Below are positions 35,092 to 43,742 of a DNA stretch of 64,000 nt, in pieces. Source of the DNA: Bacteroidales bacterium (GTDB lineage: Bacteria; Bacteroidota; Bacteroidia; Bacteroidales; UBA932). Position 1 is the stretch's first letter; each line of letters begins with the position of its first letter. A program made the translations under genes and the position numbers. The stretch lies in the NCBI GenBank assembly GCA_022648545.1, contig JALCMP010000001.1:62001-126000 (forward strand). Reading direction: 5' to 3'. The notes under the pieces were generated by a model, which worked only from the letters and a program-made list of their open reading frames with translations, was not told the DNA's origin and did not search any database.

Positions 35092-35862
35092 TTAAGACTG
35101 ACGCGAAGACCTGTCTCTATTATCTCCCATTCTTCTCGGACCGCGTCCCTTTCCTCCTCTTCTGCGATCGCCGCCGCTTCTTCTGTTTCCGTTGGAAGCT
35201 CCGGCTGCAACGCCTGCATTTGGAGAAAGATCACGTTTGCCGTAAACTTCGCCGTTACATATCCAGACCTTTATCCCAAGCACTCCTACTTTAGTATGAG
35301 CCTCGGCAAGAGCGTAGTCTATATCGGAACGGAATGTATGCAATGGAATACGGCCATCCTTAAACAATTCGGTACGGGCCATTTCTGCGCCGCCTACTCT
35401 TCCGCTTATGACGACCTTTATTCCTTCGGCCCCCATCCTCATTGCGGTAGAAACCGACATCTTTATCGCACGACGATATGAAACACGACCTTCTATCTGC
35501 CTTGCTATATTGTTGGCAACTATATTGGCATCGACTTCGGGACGTTTTACTTCGAATATGTTTATCTGAACTTCCTTGTTGGAAATATTCTTAAGTTCTT
35601 CCTTAAGCTTGTCGACTTCCTGGCCGCCCTTACCTATTATAACGCCCGGCCTGGCCGTATGTATGGTAACGGTAATAAGTTTCAGCGTCCTTTCGATAAC
35701 GATCTTGGAAATGCTGGCTTTTGCAAGACGGGCATTAAGATACTGACGTATCTTATTATCTTCCAATAGTTTTGCCGAGTAATCGCTTCCTCCGTACCAG
35801 TTGGAATCCCAACCGCGGATGATACCCAGCCTATTGCTTATCGGATTTGTTTTCTGTCCCAT
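35092..35862 (-). CDS. rpsC: 30S ribosomal protein S3
   Basis: The 256-residue small-subunit protein is at the mRNA entry site. It starts [24 protein letters not shown]. The KH domain includes [24 protein letters not shown] (GXXG loop GKGG), and the C-terminal domain has [20 protein letters not shown] and [12 protein letters not shown]. The last 40 residues are a Gly/Arg-rich tail ([16 protein letters not shown] and so on) longer than in E. coli S3, as often in Bacteroidota. Its ATG overlaps the rplV stop by 1 nt. It is the last gene of the cluster: rplP, rpmC and rpsQ, which normally follow, are absent, and a terminator comes next. Confidence 0.97.
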   Translation of the reverse strand: MGQKTNPISNRLGIIRGWDSNWYGGSDYSAKLLEDNKIRQYLNARLAKASISKIVIERTLKLITVTIHTARPGVIIGKGGQEVDKLKEELKNISNKEVQINIFEVKRPEVDANIVANNIARQIEGRVSYRRAIKMSVSTAMRMGAEGIKVVISGRVGGAEMARTELFKDGRIPLHTFRSDIDYALAEAHTKVGVLGIKVWICNGEVYGKRDLSPNAGVAAGASNGNRRSGGDRRRGGKGRGPRRMGDNRDRSSRQS

Positions 35863-36428
35863 TATTTAGTCTCCTTCTTTACTTTTTTAGTTGTTTTACC
35901 GGCCGTTGCGGTTTTCTTTTTCGGAGCAGCCTTCTTTGCGGTCGCCTTTCCTGTTGAAACAGGTTTTGCGGCTTCGGCTACTTCGCCAGCAACCGTTGCA
36001 TCAACGGCTTTCTCAACTTCTTTTCCATCGGCTTTCATACCGAGGATTATGGTAACATGATTGGAACGCTTGCGAATCCTTGCAGCACGTCCCTGAGGGG
36101 CTGTTCTTATTCTTTTAAGCGTCTTGCCTTCGTCAACCATTACCGTACGGACGAATACGTTCCCGTTATCGAGTTCTTTTCTGTCCGCTTCATTCTTGGA
36201 TTCCCAAACCGAAATTGCGGATTTGAGAAGTTTAGCCAGACCAGGCGCAGCAGCCCTGTTGGAATATTTCAATAAATCCAGGGCGCGATTTACTTCCACA
36301 CCTCTTATCGTATCGGCAAGAAGACGCATCTTCTGCGGAGACGTAGGTACGTTCTTAAGCTTGGCTATCGCCGTCTGTTTCTTTATTTCTTTTTGCCTCT
36401 CGGCCATTTTTCTTTTACGAGCTCCCAT
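35862..36428 (-). CDS. rplV: 50S ribosomal protein L22 with Ala/Lys-rich tail
   Basis: 188 residues, of which about 1-135 are the L22 core ([69 protein letters not shown]). The beta-hairpin Lys/Arg segment that reaches the exit tunnel is intact. Residues about 140-188 form an Ala/Lys/Thr-rich basic tail ([19 protein letters not shown]). L22 is often near 110-140 residues, so the tail is an addition of about 50. It resembles histone-like low-complexity tails. It lies between rpsS and rpsC in the conserved order; the rpsC start overlaps its stop. Confidence 0.96.
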   Translation of the reverse strand: MGARKRKMAERQKEIKKQTAIAKLKNVPTSPQKMRLLADTIRGVEVNRALDLLKYSNRAAAPGLAKLLKSAISVWESKNEADRKELDNGNVFVRTVMVDEGKTLKRIRTAPQGRAARIRKRSNHVTIILGMKADGKEVEKAVDATVAGEVAEAAKPVSTGKATAKKAAPKKKTATAGKTTKKVKKETK

Positions 36429-36445
36429 TTTGTAATTTTTTTAAA

Positions 36446-36718
36446 TTAATTACCCTTATTATTACCCGAGTGACCTCTGAAAGTTCTCGTAGGTGCAAAT
36501 TCACCCAACTTATGACCGACCATGTTTTCAGTAATGTAAACAGGAATAAACTTGTTTCCATTATGTACCGCGATGGTATGGCCTACGAAGTCCGGCGAAA
36601 TCATACTGGCTCTGGACCAGGTTTTCACAATATCCTTCTTGCCTGAAGCATTCATGGATTGAATTTTATTATCCAGGCTTTCGTTAATATAAGGACCTTT
36701 TTTTATCGAACGACTCAT
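36446..36718 (-). CDS. rpsS: 30S ribosomal protein S19
   Basis: This 90-residue protein of the small-subunit head begins [18 protein letters not shown]. The signature is [26 protein letters not shown], followed by [16 protein letters not shown]. Complete. Spacing of 17-23 nt on both sides keeps it within the rplC-rpsC operon. Confidence 0.97.
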   Translation of the reverse strand: MSRSIKKGPYINESLDNKIQSMNASGKKDIVKTWSRASMISPDFVGHTIAVHNGNKFIPVYITENMVGHKLGEFAPTRTFRGHSGNNKGN

Positions 36719-36741
36719 TCTATTTAAGTTTTATTCCGTTA

Positions 36742-37566
36742 TTACTTCTTTCTTTTTTCAATAATAAACTTCTTGCTTGTCTTCTTAGGATTTCTTGTCT
36801 TGTAACCCTTAGCAGGCAAACCTTTTCTAGAACGAGGAAGACCTCCGGATGCACGTCCTTCACCACCACCCATAGGGTGATCGACAGGATTCATTACTAC
36901 GCCACGGTTGCGAGGCCTGCGGCCCTGCCAGCGGGTACGTCCGGCTTTTCCATCCGATTCAAGATTGTGATCGGGATTAGAAACGACTCCTACCGTTGCA
37001 CGACAGGCAATAAGAACCATTCTGGTTTCACCGGAAGGCAGCTTCAATATCGCATGATTCCCTTCCTTTGCTACCAGCTGTGCATAGCAACCGGCACTGC
37101 GGGCCATTGCAGCTCCTTGTCCGGGTACCAGTTCGATATTATGTATCATCGTTCCGAGAGGCATATCGGATAAAGGAAGACAATTACCGATCTCGGGAGC
37201 TATGCCCGGGCCGGAAACTATCTTTTGTCCAACCTTAATGTCCTTAGGTGCTATTATATAACGTTTTTCACCGTCTTCGTAAGCAACAAGAGCAATTCTT
37301 GCGCTACGATTAGGATCGTATTCGACAGTCTTGACGGTTGCAGTCATATTATCCTTGTTCCTTAAGAAGTCGATAATACGATACATCTTCTTATGTCCGC
37401 CGCCTATATAGCGCATGGTCATCTTACCCGTATTGTTGCGTCCTCCGGTACGTTTTTTATAGGACAACAACGATTTCTCCGGAACGGAGCAGGTTATTTC
37501 GTCGAATGCGCTTATTAATTTATTTCTTTGTCCGGGTGTAACCGGTTTAAATTTACGTAATGCCAT
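36742..37566 (-). CDS. rplB: 50S ribosomal protein L2
   Basis: This 274-residue protein lies near the peptidyl transferase centre. The N-terminus is [23 protein letters not shown]. Conserved parts are [40 protein letters not shown], and the L2 signature [18 protein letters not shown], which contains the important His. The basic C-terminus is [17 protein letters not shown]. Between rplW (5-nt gap) and rpsS (23-nt gap). Confidence 0.97.
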   Translation of the reverse strand: MALRKFKPVTPGQRNKLISAFDEITCSVPEKSLLSYKKRTGGRNNTGKMTMRYIGGGHKKMYRIIDFLRNKDNMTATVKTVEYDPNRSARIALVAYEDGEKRYIIAPKDIKVGQKIVSGPGIAPEIGNCLPLSDMPLGTMIHNIELVPGQGAAMARSAGCYAQLVAKEGNHAILKLPSGETRMVLIACRATVGVVSNPDHNLESDGKAGRTRWQGRRPRNRGVVMNPVDHPMGGGEGRASGGLPRSRKGLPAKGYKTRNPKKTSKKFIIEKRKK

Positions 37567-37571
37567 CTCTT

Positions 37572-37862
37572 TTAAATGTTGCTGTAGAAGTCAATCTTAT
37601 CTTCACCGACCAATGTTACAAACGCTTTCTTGAAATGGTTTGCACGGCCTGTCAATAAACCAGCTTTAGTATAGCGGCTTTTTCTCTTCCCGTGATACGA
37701 AGCGGTATTCACATCTTTCACGGTTACTCCATACAATTGCTCGACCGCATTCTTTATTTCCAACTTGTTGGCCTTACGATCGACAATAAAACCGTAACGA
37801 TTCAATTTATCGCCCTGAATCGTCATTTTCTCGGTTACCAAAGGCTTAATTAAAATTCCCAT
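37572..37862 (-). CDS. rplW: 50S ribosomal protein L23
   Basis: The 96-residue protein is at the exit tunnel, a docking site for trigger factor and SRP. It begins [24 protein letters not shown]. The conserved [22 protein letters not shown] is present with the extended loop around [29 protein letters not shown]. It lies 12 nt after rplD and 5 nt before rplB. Confidence 0.96.
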   Translation of the reverse strand: MGILIKPLVTEKMTIQGDKLNRYGFIVDRKANKLEIKNAVEQLYGVTVKDVNTASYHGKRKSRYTKAGLLTGRANHFKKAFVTLVGEDKIDFYSNI

Positions 37863-37874
37863 CGTATTCGGTTT

Positions 37875-38501
37875 TTAACGTTCTGATTGTGCCTGGAGAA
37901 GATCCTGAACCCCGTCGGTAAGAACAAGATTGGTGGCATTCATTATGTCATAGGTATTAAGCTCGTTGACACAAATTACCTTTACGTTCTCCAAATTACG
38001 TGATGATAATAAAATATTGTCGGAACTCTCTGGCAATACGAACAACACTTTCCTGCCGTTCGCCTTTATATTATTGAGAATCCCTATGAATTCCTTGGTC
38101 TTGGGTGCATCCATGGAAAATTTCTCCACCATGATTATTGCAGAATCCTTAGCCTTGTAGGACAAAGCCGACAAACGGGCAAGTTTCTTTACCTTTTTGT
38201 TCAGCTTGAAGCTGTAATCTCTCGGCTTGGGACCGAATGCCCGTCCGCCTCCTACATATATATTGGATTTGATGCTACCGTGACGTGCACCTCCGCCGCC
38301 CTTCTGACGTCCCATTTTTTTGGTACTGTAGGCAACCTCACTGCGTTCCTTGGTTTTGTGCGTTCCCTGACGCCTGTCTGCAAGATATTGCTTTACATCA
38401 AGATAAATCGCGTGGTCATTAGGCTCTATACCGAATACGGCATCATTCAGAGTAACCTTCTTTAACTCCGTACCGTCTATTTTATATACTGATAATTCCA
38501 T
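37875..38501 (-). CDS. rplD: 50S ribosomal protein L4
   Basis: 208 residues from the ATG at 38501, which gives the family N-terminus [12 protein letters not shown] and starts 4 nt after the rplC stop; the frame also has an ATG at 38519 inside rplC. The loop region [32 protein letters not shown] reaches into the exit tunnel. [27 protein letters not shown] and the C-terminal [24 protein letters not shown] are typical. In other bacteria L4 represses its own S10 operon via the leader; see the hairpin before rplC. Confidence 0.96.
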   Translation of the reverse strand: MELSVYKIDGTELKKVTLNDAVFGIEPNDHAIYLDVKQYLADRRQGTHKTKERSEVAYSTKKMGRQKGGGGARHGSIKSNIYVGGGRAFGPKPRDYSFKLNKKVKKLARLSALSYKAKDSAIIMVEKFSMDAPKTKEFIGILNNIKANGRKVLFVLPESSDNILLSSRNLENVKVICVNELNTYDIMNATNLVLTDGVQDLLQAQSER

Positions 38502-38505
38502 AACC

Positions 38506-39135
38506 TTATTCCTCCACAATTACGTAAGAACCTTTGGCTCCGGGTATGGAACCTTTCACCAAAATAAGATTATTTTCAGGCATAACCTTTATAACCTTAA
38601 GATTCAAAACCTTAACTTTTTCACCACCCATTCTTCCGGGTAATCTTTTTCCCTTGAAGACTCTGGAAGGCCAGGAAGAAGCACCAAGCGAACCGGGATG
38701 ACGCAATCTGTCGTCCTGTCCGTGAGTGGCACCACCAACTCCGGCAAATCCGTAGCGTTTTACAACTCCCTGAAATCCTTTTCCTTTTGAAATTCCAGTA
38801 ATATCTACCCATGTTTCGACGTCATTCATAAAAACGTCGGAAACGGAAACAGCATCACCTAATTGCAGCTCCTTTTTGAAATCATTTTCGAATTCAACCA
38901 GTTTGCGCTTAGGGGTGGTTTTTGCCTTTTTGAAGTGTCCCATCATAGGGGCTGTGGCGTGTTTCTCTTTCATTTCGTCATAGGCAAGCTGTACAGCGGC
39001 ATAACCATCTTTTTCTTCTGTACGGATTTGCGTAACAACACACGGGCCAGCTTCAATAACGGTGCATGGAATATTTTTTCCATCGGCACCGAAAACGGAA
39101 GTCATTCCGATTTTCTTCCCAATTAATCCAGGCAT
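38506..39135 (-). CDS. rplC: 50S ribosomal protein L3, first gene of the short S10 operon
   Basis: The 209-residue protein begins [30 protein letters not shown]. The L3 signature [27 protein letters not shown] and the C-terminal [33 protein letters not shown] are intact. In most bacteria rpsJ precedes rplC; here a promoter with both consensus boxes lies about 104-134 nt upstream of rplC and no rpsJ is present before asnB. The operon therefore starts with L3. Confidence 0.97.
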   Translation of the reverse strand: MPGLIGKKIGMTSVFGADGKNIPCTVIEAGPCVVTQIRTEEKDGYAAVQLAYDEMKEKHATAPMMGHFKKAKTTPKRKLVEFENDFKKELQLGDAVSVSDVFMNDVETWVDITGISKGKGFQGVVKRYGFAGVGGATHGQDDRLRHPGSLGASSWPSRVFKGKRLPGRMGGEKVKVLNLKVIKVMPENNLILVKGSIPGAKGSYVIVEE

Positions 39136-39180
39136 TGGTTTTAATTAGTTGTTTTAATTTAACATAACTGCATAGCCAAT

Positions 39181-39206
39181 AATTGTTTTAAAACTGAAAA
39201 ACAATT
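39181..39206 (-). promoter_or_regulatory. Hairpin in the rplC leader
   Basis: AATTGTTTT (39181-39189) and AAAACAATT (39198-39206) form a perfect 9-bp inverted repeat within the roughly 100-nt untranslated leader of the rplC operon. No T run follows, so it is not an ordinary terminator. It is a possible L4-type autoregulatory structure; there is no further support. Confidence 0.4.
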
Positions 39207-39238
39207 GGTTACAGTTCCCTGCACACTTTGCGGGGGTG

Positions 39239-39269
39239 CAAAGATACAATTATTTCTTATTTCTGCAAA
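39239..39269 (-). promoter_or_regulatory. Consensus promoter of the rplC-rpsC operon
   Basis: On the minus strand TTTG (39269-39266), 19 nt, then TAtcTTTG (39246-39239), identical in boxes and spacing to the rplM promoter. It gives a leader of about 100 nt. Confidence 0.87.
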
Positions 39270-39329
39270 AAAGAAACTTCATTTATTTAAAGACATACCC
39301 CTGATAGAGTATCTGTTATGAAACCGGTC

Positions 39330-41129
39330 CTACTTTTCGTGAACACTCTTTACAGCTCGTCCGCTAGGATCGTTCATATTTGCAAAAGACGCGTCCCAGG
39401 CAAGAGCCTCGCTTGTACTGCAGGCTACGGAAGGTACAGAAGGAACGGTTTTGGCCGCCGTCTGCGAAGGGAAAAACTCTTCAAATATACATCTGTAATA
39501 ATATTCCTCCTTATTTCTTGGGGGATTGACGGGAAATCTGTCGGCTACATGTTCCATCTGCTGATCGCTTACGGCTTCGGATGTAATTTTCTTAAGAGTA
39601 TCTATCCAATTGTATCCTACTCCGTCCGAGAATTGTTCCTTTTGTCTCCATACTATGCTTTTGGGAAGCATGTCTTCGAACGCCTTGCGCAAAATCCATT
39701 TTTCCATGCCGGGATTGGCAATTCCGGAAAGAGCTTCGGAACAGCCCTGTCTATCTGGATTATGATAGACCATTTTAAGCTGCGGGTTTACGGACATGGC
39801 AACATCCATGAATTCTTTGTCCAGGAAAGGGACGCGCCCTTCTACTCCCCATGCAGCCAGGGACTTATTAGCCCTCAGACAGTCATAAAGATGCAGCTTG
39901 GATATTTTTCTTATGGTTTCGTCGAAAAATTCCCGCGCATTGGGAGCCTTGTGAAAATAAAGATAACCTCCGAATATTTCATCGGCCCCTTCCCCGCTTA
40001 GAACCATTTTTATACCCATTGATTTTATCACCCTGGAGAGCAGATACATGGGAGTAGAAGCCCTAACAGTGGTAATATCGTATGTTTCTATATGGTATAT
40101 GACGTCGCGGAGAGCATCGAGTCCTTCCTGTATTGTATAATTTATCTCATGATGCACCGTTCCTATATATTCGGCCGTTTTTTGTGCAGCAACAAGATCA
40201 GGAGCTCCCTTAAGTCCTATGGCGAAAGAGTGAAGCTGCGGCCACCATGCATCTGATTTTCCTTCGGTCTCCACCCTTTTGGCTGAATATTTTTTTGCTA
40301 CGGCCGCAACAATGGAAGAATCAAGCCCTCCCGACAGCAATACCCCATAAGGCACATCGGACATCAGCTGACGCCTTACTGCCTTCTCCAGCGCATTCCT
40401 TATCTTTTTCGCAGCTCCTTCAACATCCAGAACATTTACATCCACTCCTATCTGGACTCCGTTTCCGTCGAGTTTCTTTATCTCTTCGCTACCTTTAAAT
40501 TCAGGCTTTATATCATTATTGGCTACCTCCTCGTATTTATTCCAGTTACGATGGTACCATTTTACAATTTTATTGTCCCTGCTGCAATACATACATCCCG
40601 GAGGGAAGAATTCTATGGTTGAACATACGCCCTCGAGTGCCTTCATCTCGGATGCAACATAAAATTGCCCGTAATTGTCCCACCCCATATAAAGTGGAAT
40701 GACACCTATCGGATCCCTTGCGATCAGATAAAGATCTTTTTCCGAATCATAAAGAGCAAACGCAAATATACCGCTAAGAGAATCGAGAAAGTCGATCCCC
40801 CTGTCCTTGTACAAGGCAAGAATTACTTCACAGTCGGAATTGGTTAGAAAATCATATTTGCCTTCGTATTTTTTTCTTATGTCGCGATGATTATAAATTT
40901 CGCCGTTGACTGCAAGCGCCACATTGCCATCCTTTGTAAGCAAGGGCTGACCGCCGCTCACTGGATCTATAATGGAGAGTCTCTCGTGAGCAAGAAAACA
41001 CTTCTTATTTGAATAGAGACCGCTCCAGTCGGGACCTCTGTGTCTTATTTTTTTAGAAAGCTTAAGAGCGAGAGTTCTCATCTGAAACTCGTCGCGATCT
41101 ACGTCGAAAATACCTACGAATCCGCACAT
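39330..41129 (-). CDS. asnB: Asparagine synthase (glutamine-hydrolysing)
   Basis: This 599-residue enzyme converts aspartate, glutamine and ATP to asparagine. The N-terminal glutaminase starts MCGFVGIFD, so Cys2 is the nucleophile after Met removal; RHRGPDWSG, AHERLSIIDP and NGEIYNHRDIR follow. The synthetase domain has the PP-loop VLLSGGLDSSIVAA (about residue 265), VLSGEGADEIFGGY and GVEGRVPFLDKEFMD. The C-terminus ends ACSTSEALAWDASFANMNDPSGRAV, typical of Bacteroidales AsnB. It is longer than E. coli AsnB through insertions around residues 215-235 and 290-310. Single gene, divergent from the GH3 gene. Confidence 0.96.
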   Translation of the reverse strand: MCGFVGIFDVDRDEFQMRTLALKLSKKIRHRGPDWSGLYSNKKCFLAHERLSIIDPVSGGQPLLTKDGNVALAVNGEIYNHRDIRKKYEGKYDFLTNSDCEVILALYKDRGIDFLDSLSGIFAFALYDSEKDLYLIARDPIGVIPLYMGWDNYGQFYVASEMKALEGVCSTIEFFPPGCMYCSRDNKIVKWYHRNWNKYEEVANNDIKPEFKGSEEIKKLDGNGVQIGVDVNVLDVEGAAKKIRNALEKAVRRQLMSDVPYGVLLSGGLDSSIVAAVAKKYSAKRVETEGKSDAWWPQLHSFAIGLKGAPDLVAAQKTAEYIGTVHHEINYTIQEGLDALRDVIYHIETYDITTVRASTPMYLLSRVIKSMGIKMVLSGEGADEIFGGYLYFHKAPNAREFFDETIRKISKLHLYDCLRANKSLAAWGVEGRVPFLDKEFMDVAMSVNPQLKMVYHNPDRQGCSEALSGIANPGMEKWILRKAFEDMLPKSIVWRQKEQFSDGVGYNWIDTLKKITSEAVSDQQMEHVADRFPVNPPRNKEEYYYRCIFEEFFPSQTAAKTVPSVPSVACSTSEALAWDASFANMNDPSGRAVKSVHEK

Positions 41130-41160
41130 GATTATTTTATAACAAATTATTTTTACGCGG

Positions 41161-41191
41161 TAAAAGTATGATAAAATATAATCATTTACAA
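41161..41191 (-). promoter_or_regulatory. Likely asnB promoter
   Basis: On the minus strand TTG (41191-41189), 20 nt, then TActTTTA (41168-41161), one base from the TAnnTTTG consensus, about 32 nt before the asnB ATG. Confidence 0.45.
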
Positions 41192-41231
41192 TCCGTAATA
41201 TAACTTAATAGGCTACGAATCATATTTATAC

Positions 41232-41262
41232 TTTGATATTATCTAAAAAAATAATATCTTTA
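41232..41262 (+). promoter_or_regulatory. Promoter of the GH3 beta-glucosidase gene
   Basis: TTTG (41232-41235), exactly 19 nt, then TAtcTTTA (41255-41262), one mismatch to the consensus. The ATG is at 41297. Confidence 0.65.
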
Positions 41263-41296
41263 TAAAATATAAACTTACGACTTATAACTAATTTAT

Positions 41297-43672
41297 ATGA
41301 AATTTGCTAAATCATTAATTTTTATGGCTGCGACAGGACTTTTATTGGCTTCTTGCGGCAGTGGCAACGGAAAATCGAAAGAGAAAGATGTTCCCTATAC
41401 GGGAGATCCTAAACTTGGAGTACAATCCGTAAGCCAGATTATCAAGGCAATGACGCTGGAAGAAAAAGCTAAATTGCTGGTAGGAACTGAATGGGGCAAT
41501 GGGACGCCCGAAGGCGCTTCCATGATAGGCGAAACGAGAAAAATAGTTCCCGGGGCCGCCGGTACTACGACTCCTATACCGAGACTGGGGATTCCGGCCA
41601 TAGTATTATCTGACGGACCTGCAGGCGTAAGGATTTCTCCTACAAGAGAAGGAACAAAAGAGACATTCTATTGTACGGCTTTCCCTATCGGAACACTTTT
41701 GGCCTCCACCTGGGATACCACGCTAGTAACCAAGGTAGGAAAAGCAATCGGAGATGAGGCTCTCGAATATGGTGTAGACGTTTTGCTGGGCCCCGGAATG
41801 AATATTCACAGGAATCCGCTGTGCGGAAGAAATTTTGAATATTTTTCCGAAGATCCGACACTTTCCGGCGATATCGCAGCTTCTTACGTTGACGGAGTTC
41901 AATCCAACGGAGTAGGAACATCCATTAAACATTTTATCGCCAACAATCAGGAGACCAACAGGACAGGCAACGATACAAAGATAGATGAACGCGCACTCAA
42001 AGAAATATATTATAAAAATTTTGAGATTGCGGTAAAAAAATCTCAGCCATGGACTGTAATGACTTCCTACAACAGACTCAACGGCATATACACTTCTGAA
42101 AGAAGAGATCTGCTTACGGATGTTCTCAGAGGCGAATGGGGATTCAAGGGACTGGTAATGACCGATTGGGGCGGAGGCAAGGATGCCGTAGCACAAATTC
42201 ATGCCGGCAATGATCTTCTCATGCCCGGAAAAGAAAGCCAGTATAAAGCAATAATTGAAGGCGTAAAAGACAGCACATTATCCATAGAAGACGTAAATAC
42301 CGACGTAAGAAGGATACTGGAAGTGATTTTAAAATCTCCGAAGTTCAGAAAAGTGGCATATACGAACAAACCGGATCTCAAGGCACATGCCGCCGTAACG
42401 AGACAATCTGCATCTGAAGGAATGGTTTTACTTAAAAATAAAGGAACTCTCCCTTTGTCAGGAGAAATAAAAGACATAGCAGCTTTCGGCAATACTTCTT
42501 ATGATCTTATTTCAGGAGGAACCGGCAGCGGAGATGTAAACGAAGCATATACGATTTCACTCGAACAGGGACTTGCAAACGCCGGTTATAAAATGGACGG
42601 CAATGTCAACGCTTTTTATATGAAACACCTGAACAAGCTAAAAGCCCAAAGAGAAAAAGACATTCAGGCTGCCATAAAAAAGACGGGCAATCCATGGGTA
42701 AGGATGATGTTCAGAGGGCCTTTCCCGGAAGTCATTCCTTACACCGCTCTTATCAAAAAGGCTGCAAAAGAGTCCGATGTCGCCATAATAACCATAGGGA
42801 GGAACTCGGGTGAAGGCAAGGATAGATCGGAAGAAGGTGATTTCACATTAAACGACGCTGAAGTATCTCTTATTAAGACTGTAACAAACGCTTTCCATCA
42901 GGCAGGCAAGAAAGCGGTAGTAGTATTGAATATCGGCGGAGTAATAGAGACCGCAAGCTGGAAAGAGATTCCGGATGCTATACTGCTTGCATGGCAGGGA
43001 GGTCAGGAATGCGGCAATTCAATAGCCGACATACTTAAAGGGAATGTAAATCCAAGCGGAAAGCTGCCTATGACATTCCCGGTTGCATGGGCCGATCACG
43101 AATCATCAAAGAACTTCCCTATTGTAAAAGCTGAAAAACGCGACATTTCAGATCTCTTCGGAATGAAGAAAAACGAAGGTAAGCAACCTGAAAAGAACGT
43201 GGACTTTACAAATTATGCAGAAAGCATCTACGTAGGATACCGCTGTTTCGATCATTTCAACAGACCGGTTTCCTATCCTTTCGGATTCGGCTTATCATAC
43301 ACTACGTTCGAATACTCTGATTTTGCCCTCTCTAATAAAAAAGGAGAAATAACATTAACCTGCACGGTTAAAAATACCGGGAAATATGCAGGAAAGGAAG
43401 TTGTAGAACTTTTTGTTGCCGCACCGGGCAAAGATATGGCAAAACCGGCCAGAGAATTAAGGACATTTGCAAAGACAAAAGACTTGCAGCCGGGAGAAGC
43501 TGAAACCGTAACGATGAAATTCCCTGTAAACGATCTGGCTTCCTACAATACCGCCGATCATCAGTGGCAAGTTGAAAAAGGAGCATACAAGGCATTGTTC
43601 TGTGCTTCCGAAAAAGATATAAGAGGGACCGTGGATTTCAACATAAAAAAAGAAATAACTTTTAAGGATTAA
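41297..43672 (+). CDS. Glycoside hydrolase family 3 (beta-glucosidase-type) lipoprotein
   Basis: The 791-residue periplasmic or surface hydrolase has the lipoprotein signal MKFAKSLIFMAATGLLLASC (Cys20). The GH3 N-terminal barrel contains LSDGPAGVRI, LLGPGMNIHRNPLCGRNFEYFSEDP (the substrate-binding GRNFE motif), SIKHFIANNQETNR (KH.. motif) and GLVMTDWGGG, where the Asp of TDW is the nucleophile. The second domain has GSGDVNEAYTISL and RNSGEGKDRSEEGDF, which probably includes the acid/base Glu. The C-terminal fibronectin-like domain follows YPFGFGLSYTTFEYS. All parts are intact. Beta-glucosidase or beta-xylosidase activity is likely. It is not linked to a SusCD pair and is probably transcribed alone. 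Confidence 0.94.
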   Translation: MKFAKSLIFMAATGLLLASCGSGNGKSKEKDVPYTGDPKLGVQSVSQIIKAMTLEEKAKLLVGTEWGNGTPEGASMIGETRKIVPGAAGTTTPIPRLGIPAIVLSDGPAGVRISPTREGTKETFYCTAFPIGTLLASTWDTTLVTKVGKAIGDEALEYGVDVLLGPGMNIHRNPLCGRNFEYFSEDPTLSGDIAASYVDGVQSNGVGTSIKHFIANNQETNRTGNDTKIDERALKEIYYKNFEIAVKKSQPWTVMTSYNRLNGIYTSERRDLLTDVLRGEWGFKGLVMTDWGGGKDAVAQIHAGNDLLMPGKESQYKAIIEGVKDSTLSIEDVNTDVRRILEVILKSPKFRKVAYTNKPDLKAHAAVTRQSASEGMVLLKNKGTLPLSGEIKDIAAFGNTSYDLISGGTGSGDVNEAYTISLEQGLANAGYKMDGNVNAFYMKHLNKLKAQREKDIQAAIKKTGNPWVRMMFRGPFPEVIPYTALIKKAAKESDVAIITIGRNSGEGKDRSEEGDFTLNDAEVSLIKTVTNAFHQAGKKAVVVLNIGGVIETASWKEIPDAILLAWQGGQECGNSIADILKGNVNPSGKLPMTFPVAWADHESSKNFPIVKAEKRDISDLFGMKKNEGKQPEKNVDFTNYAESIYVGYRCFDHFNRPVSYPFGFGLSYTTFEYSDFALSNKKGEITLTCTVKNTGKYAGKEVVELFVAAPGKDMAKPARELRTFAKTKDLQPGEAETVTMKFPVNDLASYNTADHQWQVEKGAYKALFCASEKDIRGTVDFNIKKEITFKD

Positions 43673-43691
43673 ACTCCCCGAATCCTCCGAT

Positions 43692-43734
43692 AAACCGTCC
43701 CGAACAATTAAAAGGTTCCGGGACGGTTTTTTTA
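43692..43734. terminator. Bidirectional terminator after the GH3 gene
   Basis: AAACCGTCCCGaAC / GTTCCGGGACGGTTT with one bulge and a 9-nt loop, then a long T run. It lies between convergent genes. Confidence 0.88.
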
Positions 43735-43742
43735 TATATAAT

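Noticed and set aside
41130-41296. Leader-peptide attenuator upstream of asnB
   Set aside because: Looked for after finding the pheA leader; there is no Asn-rich short ORF and no terminator hairpin before asnB.
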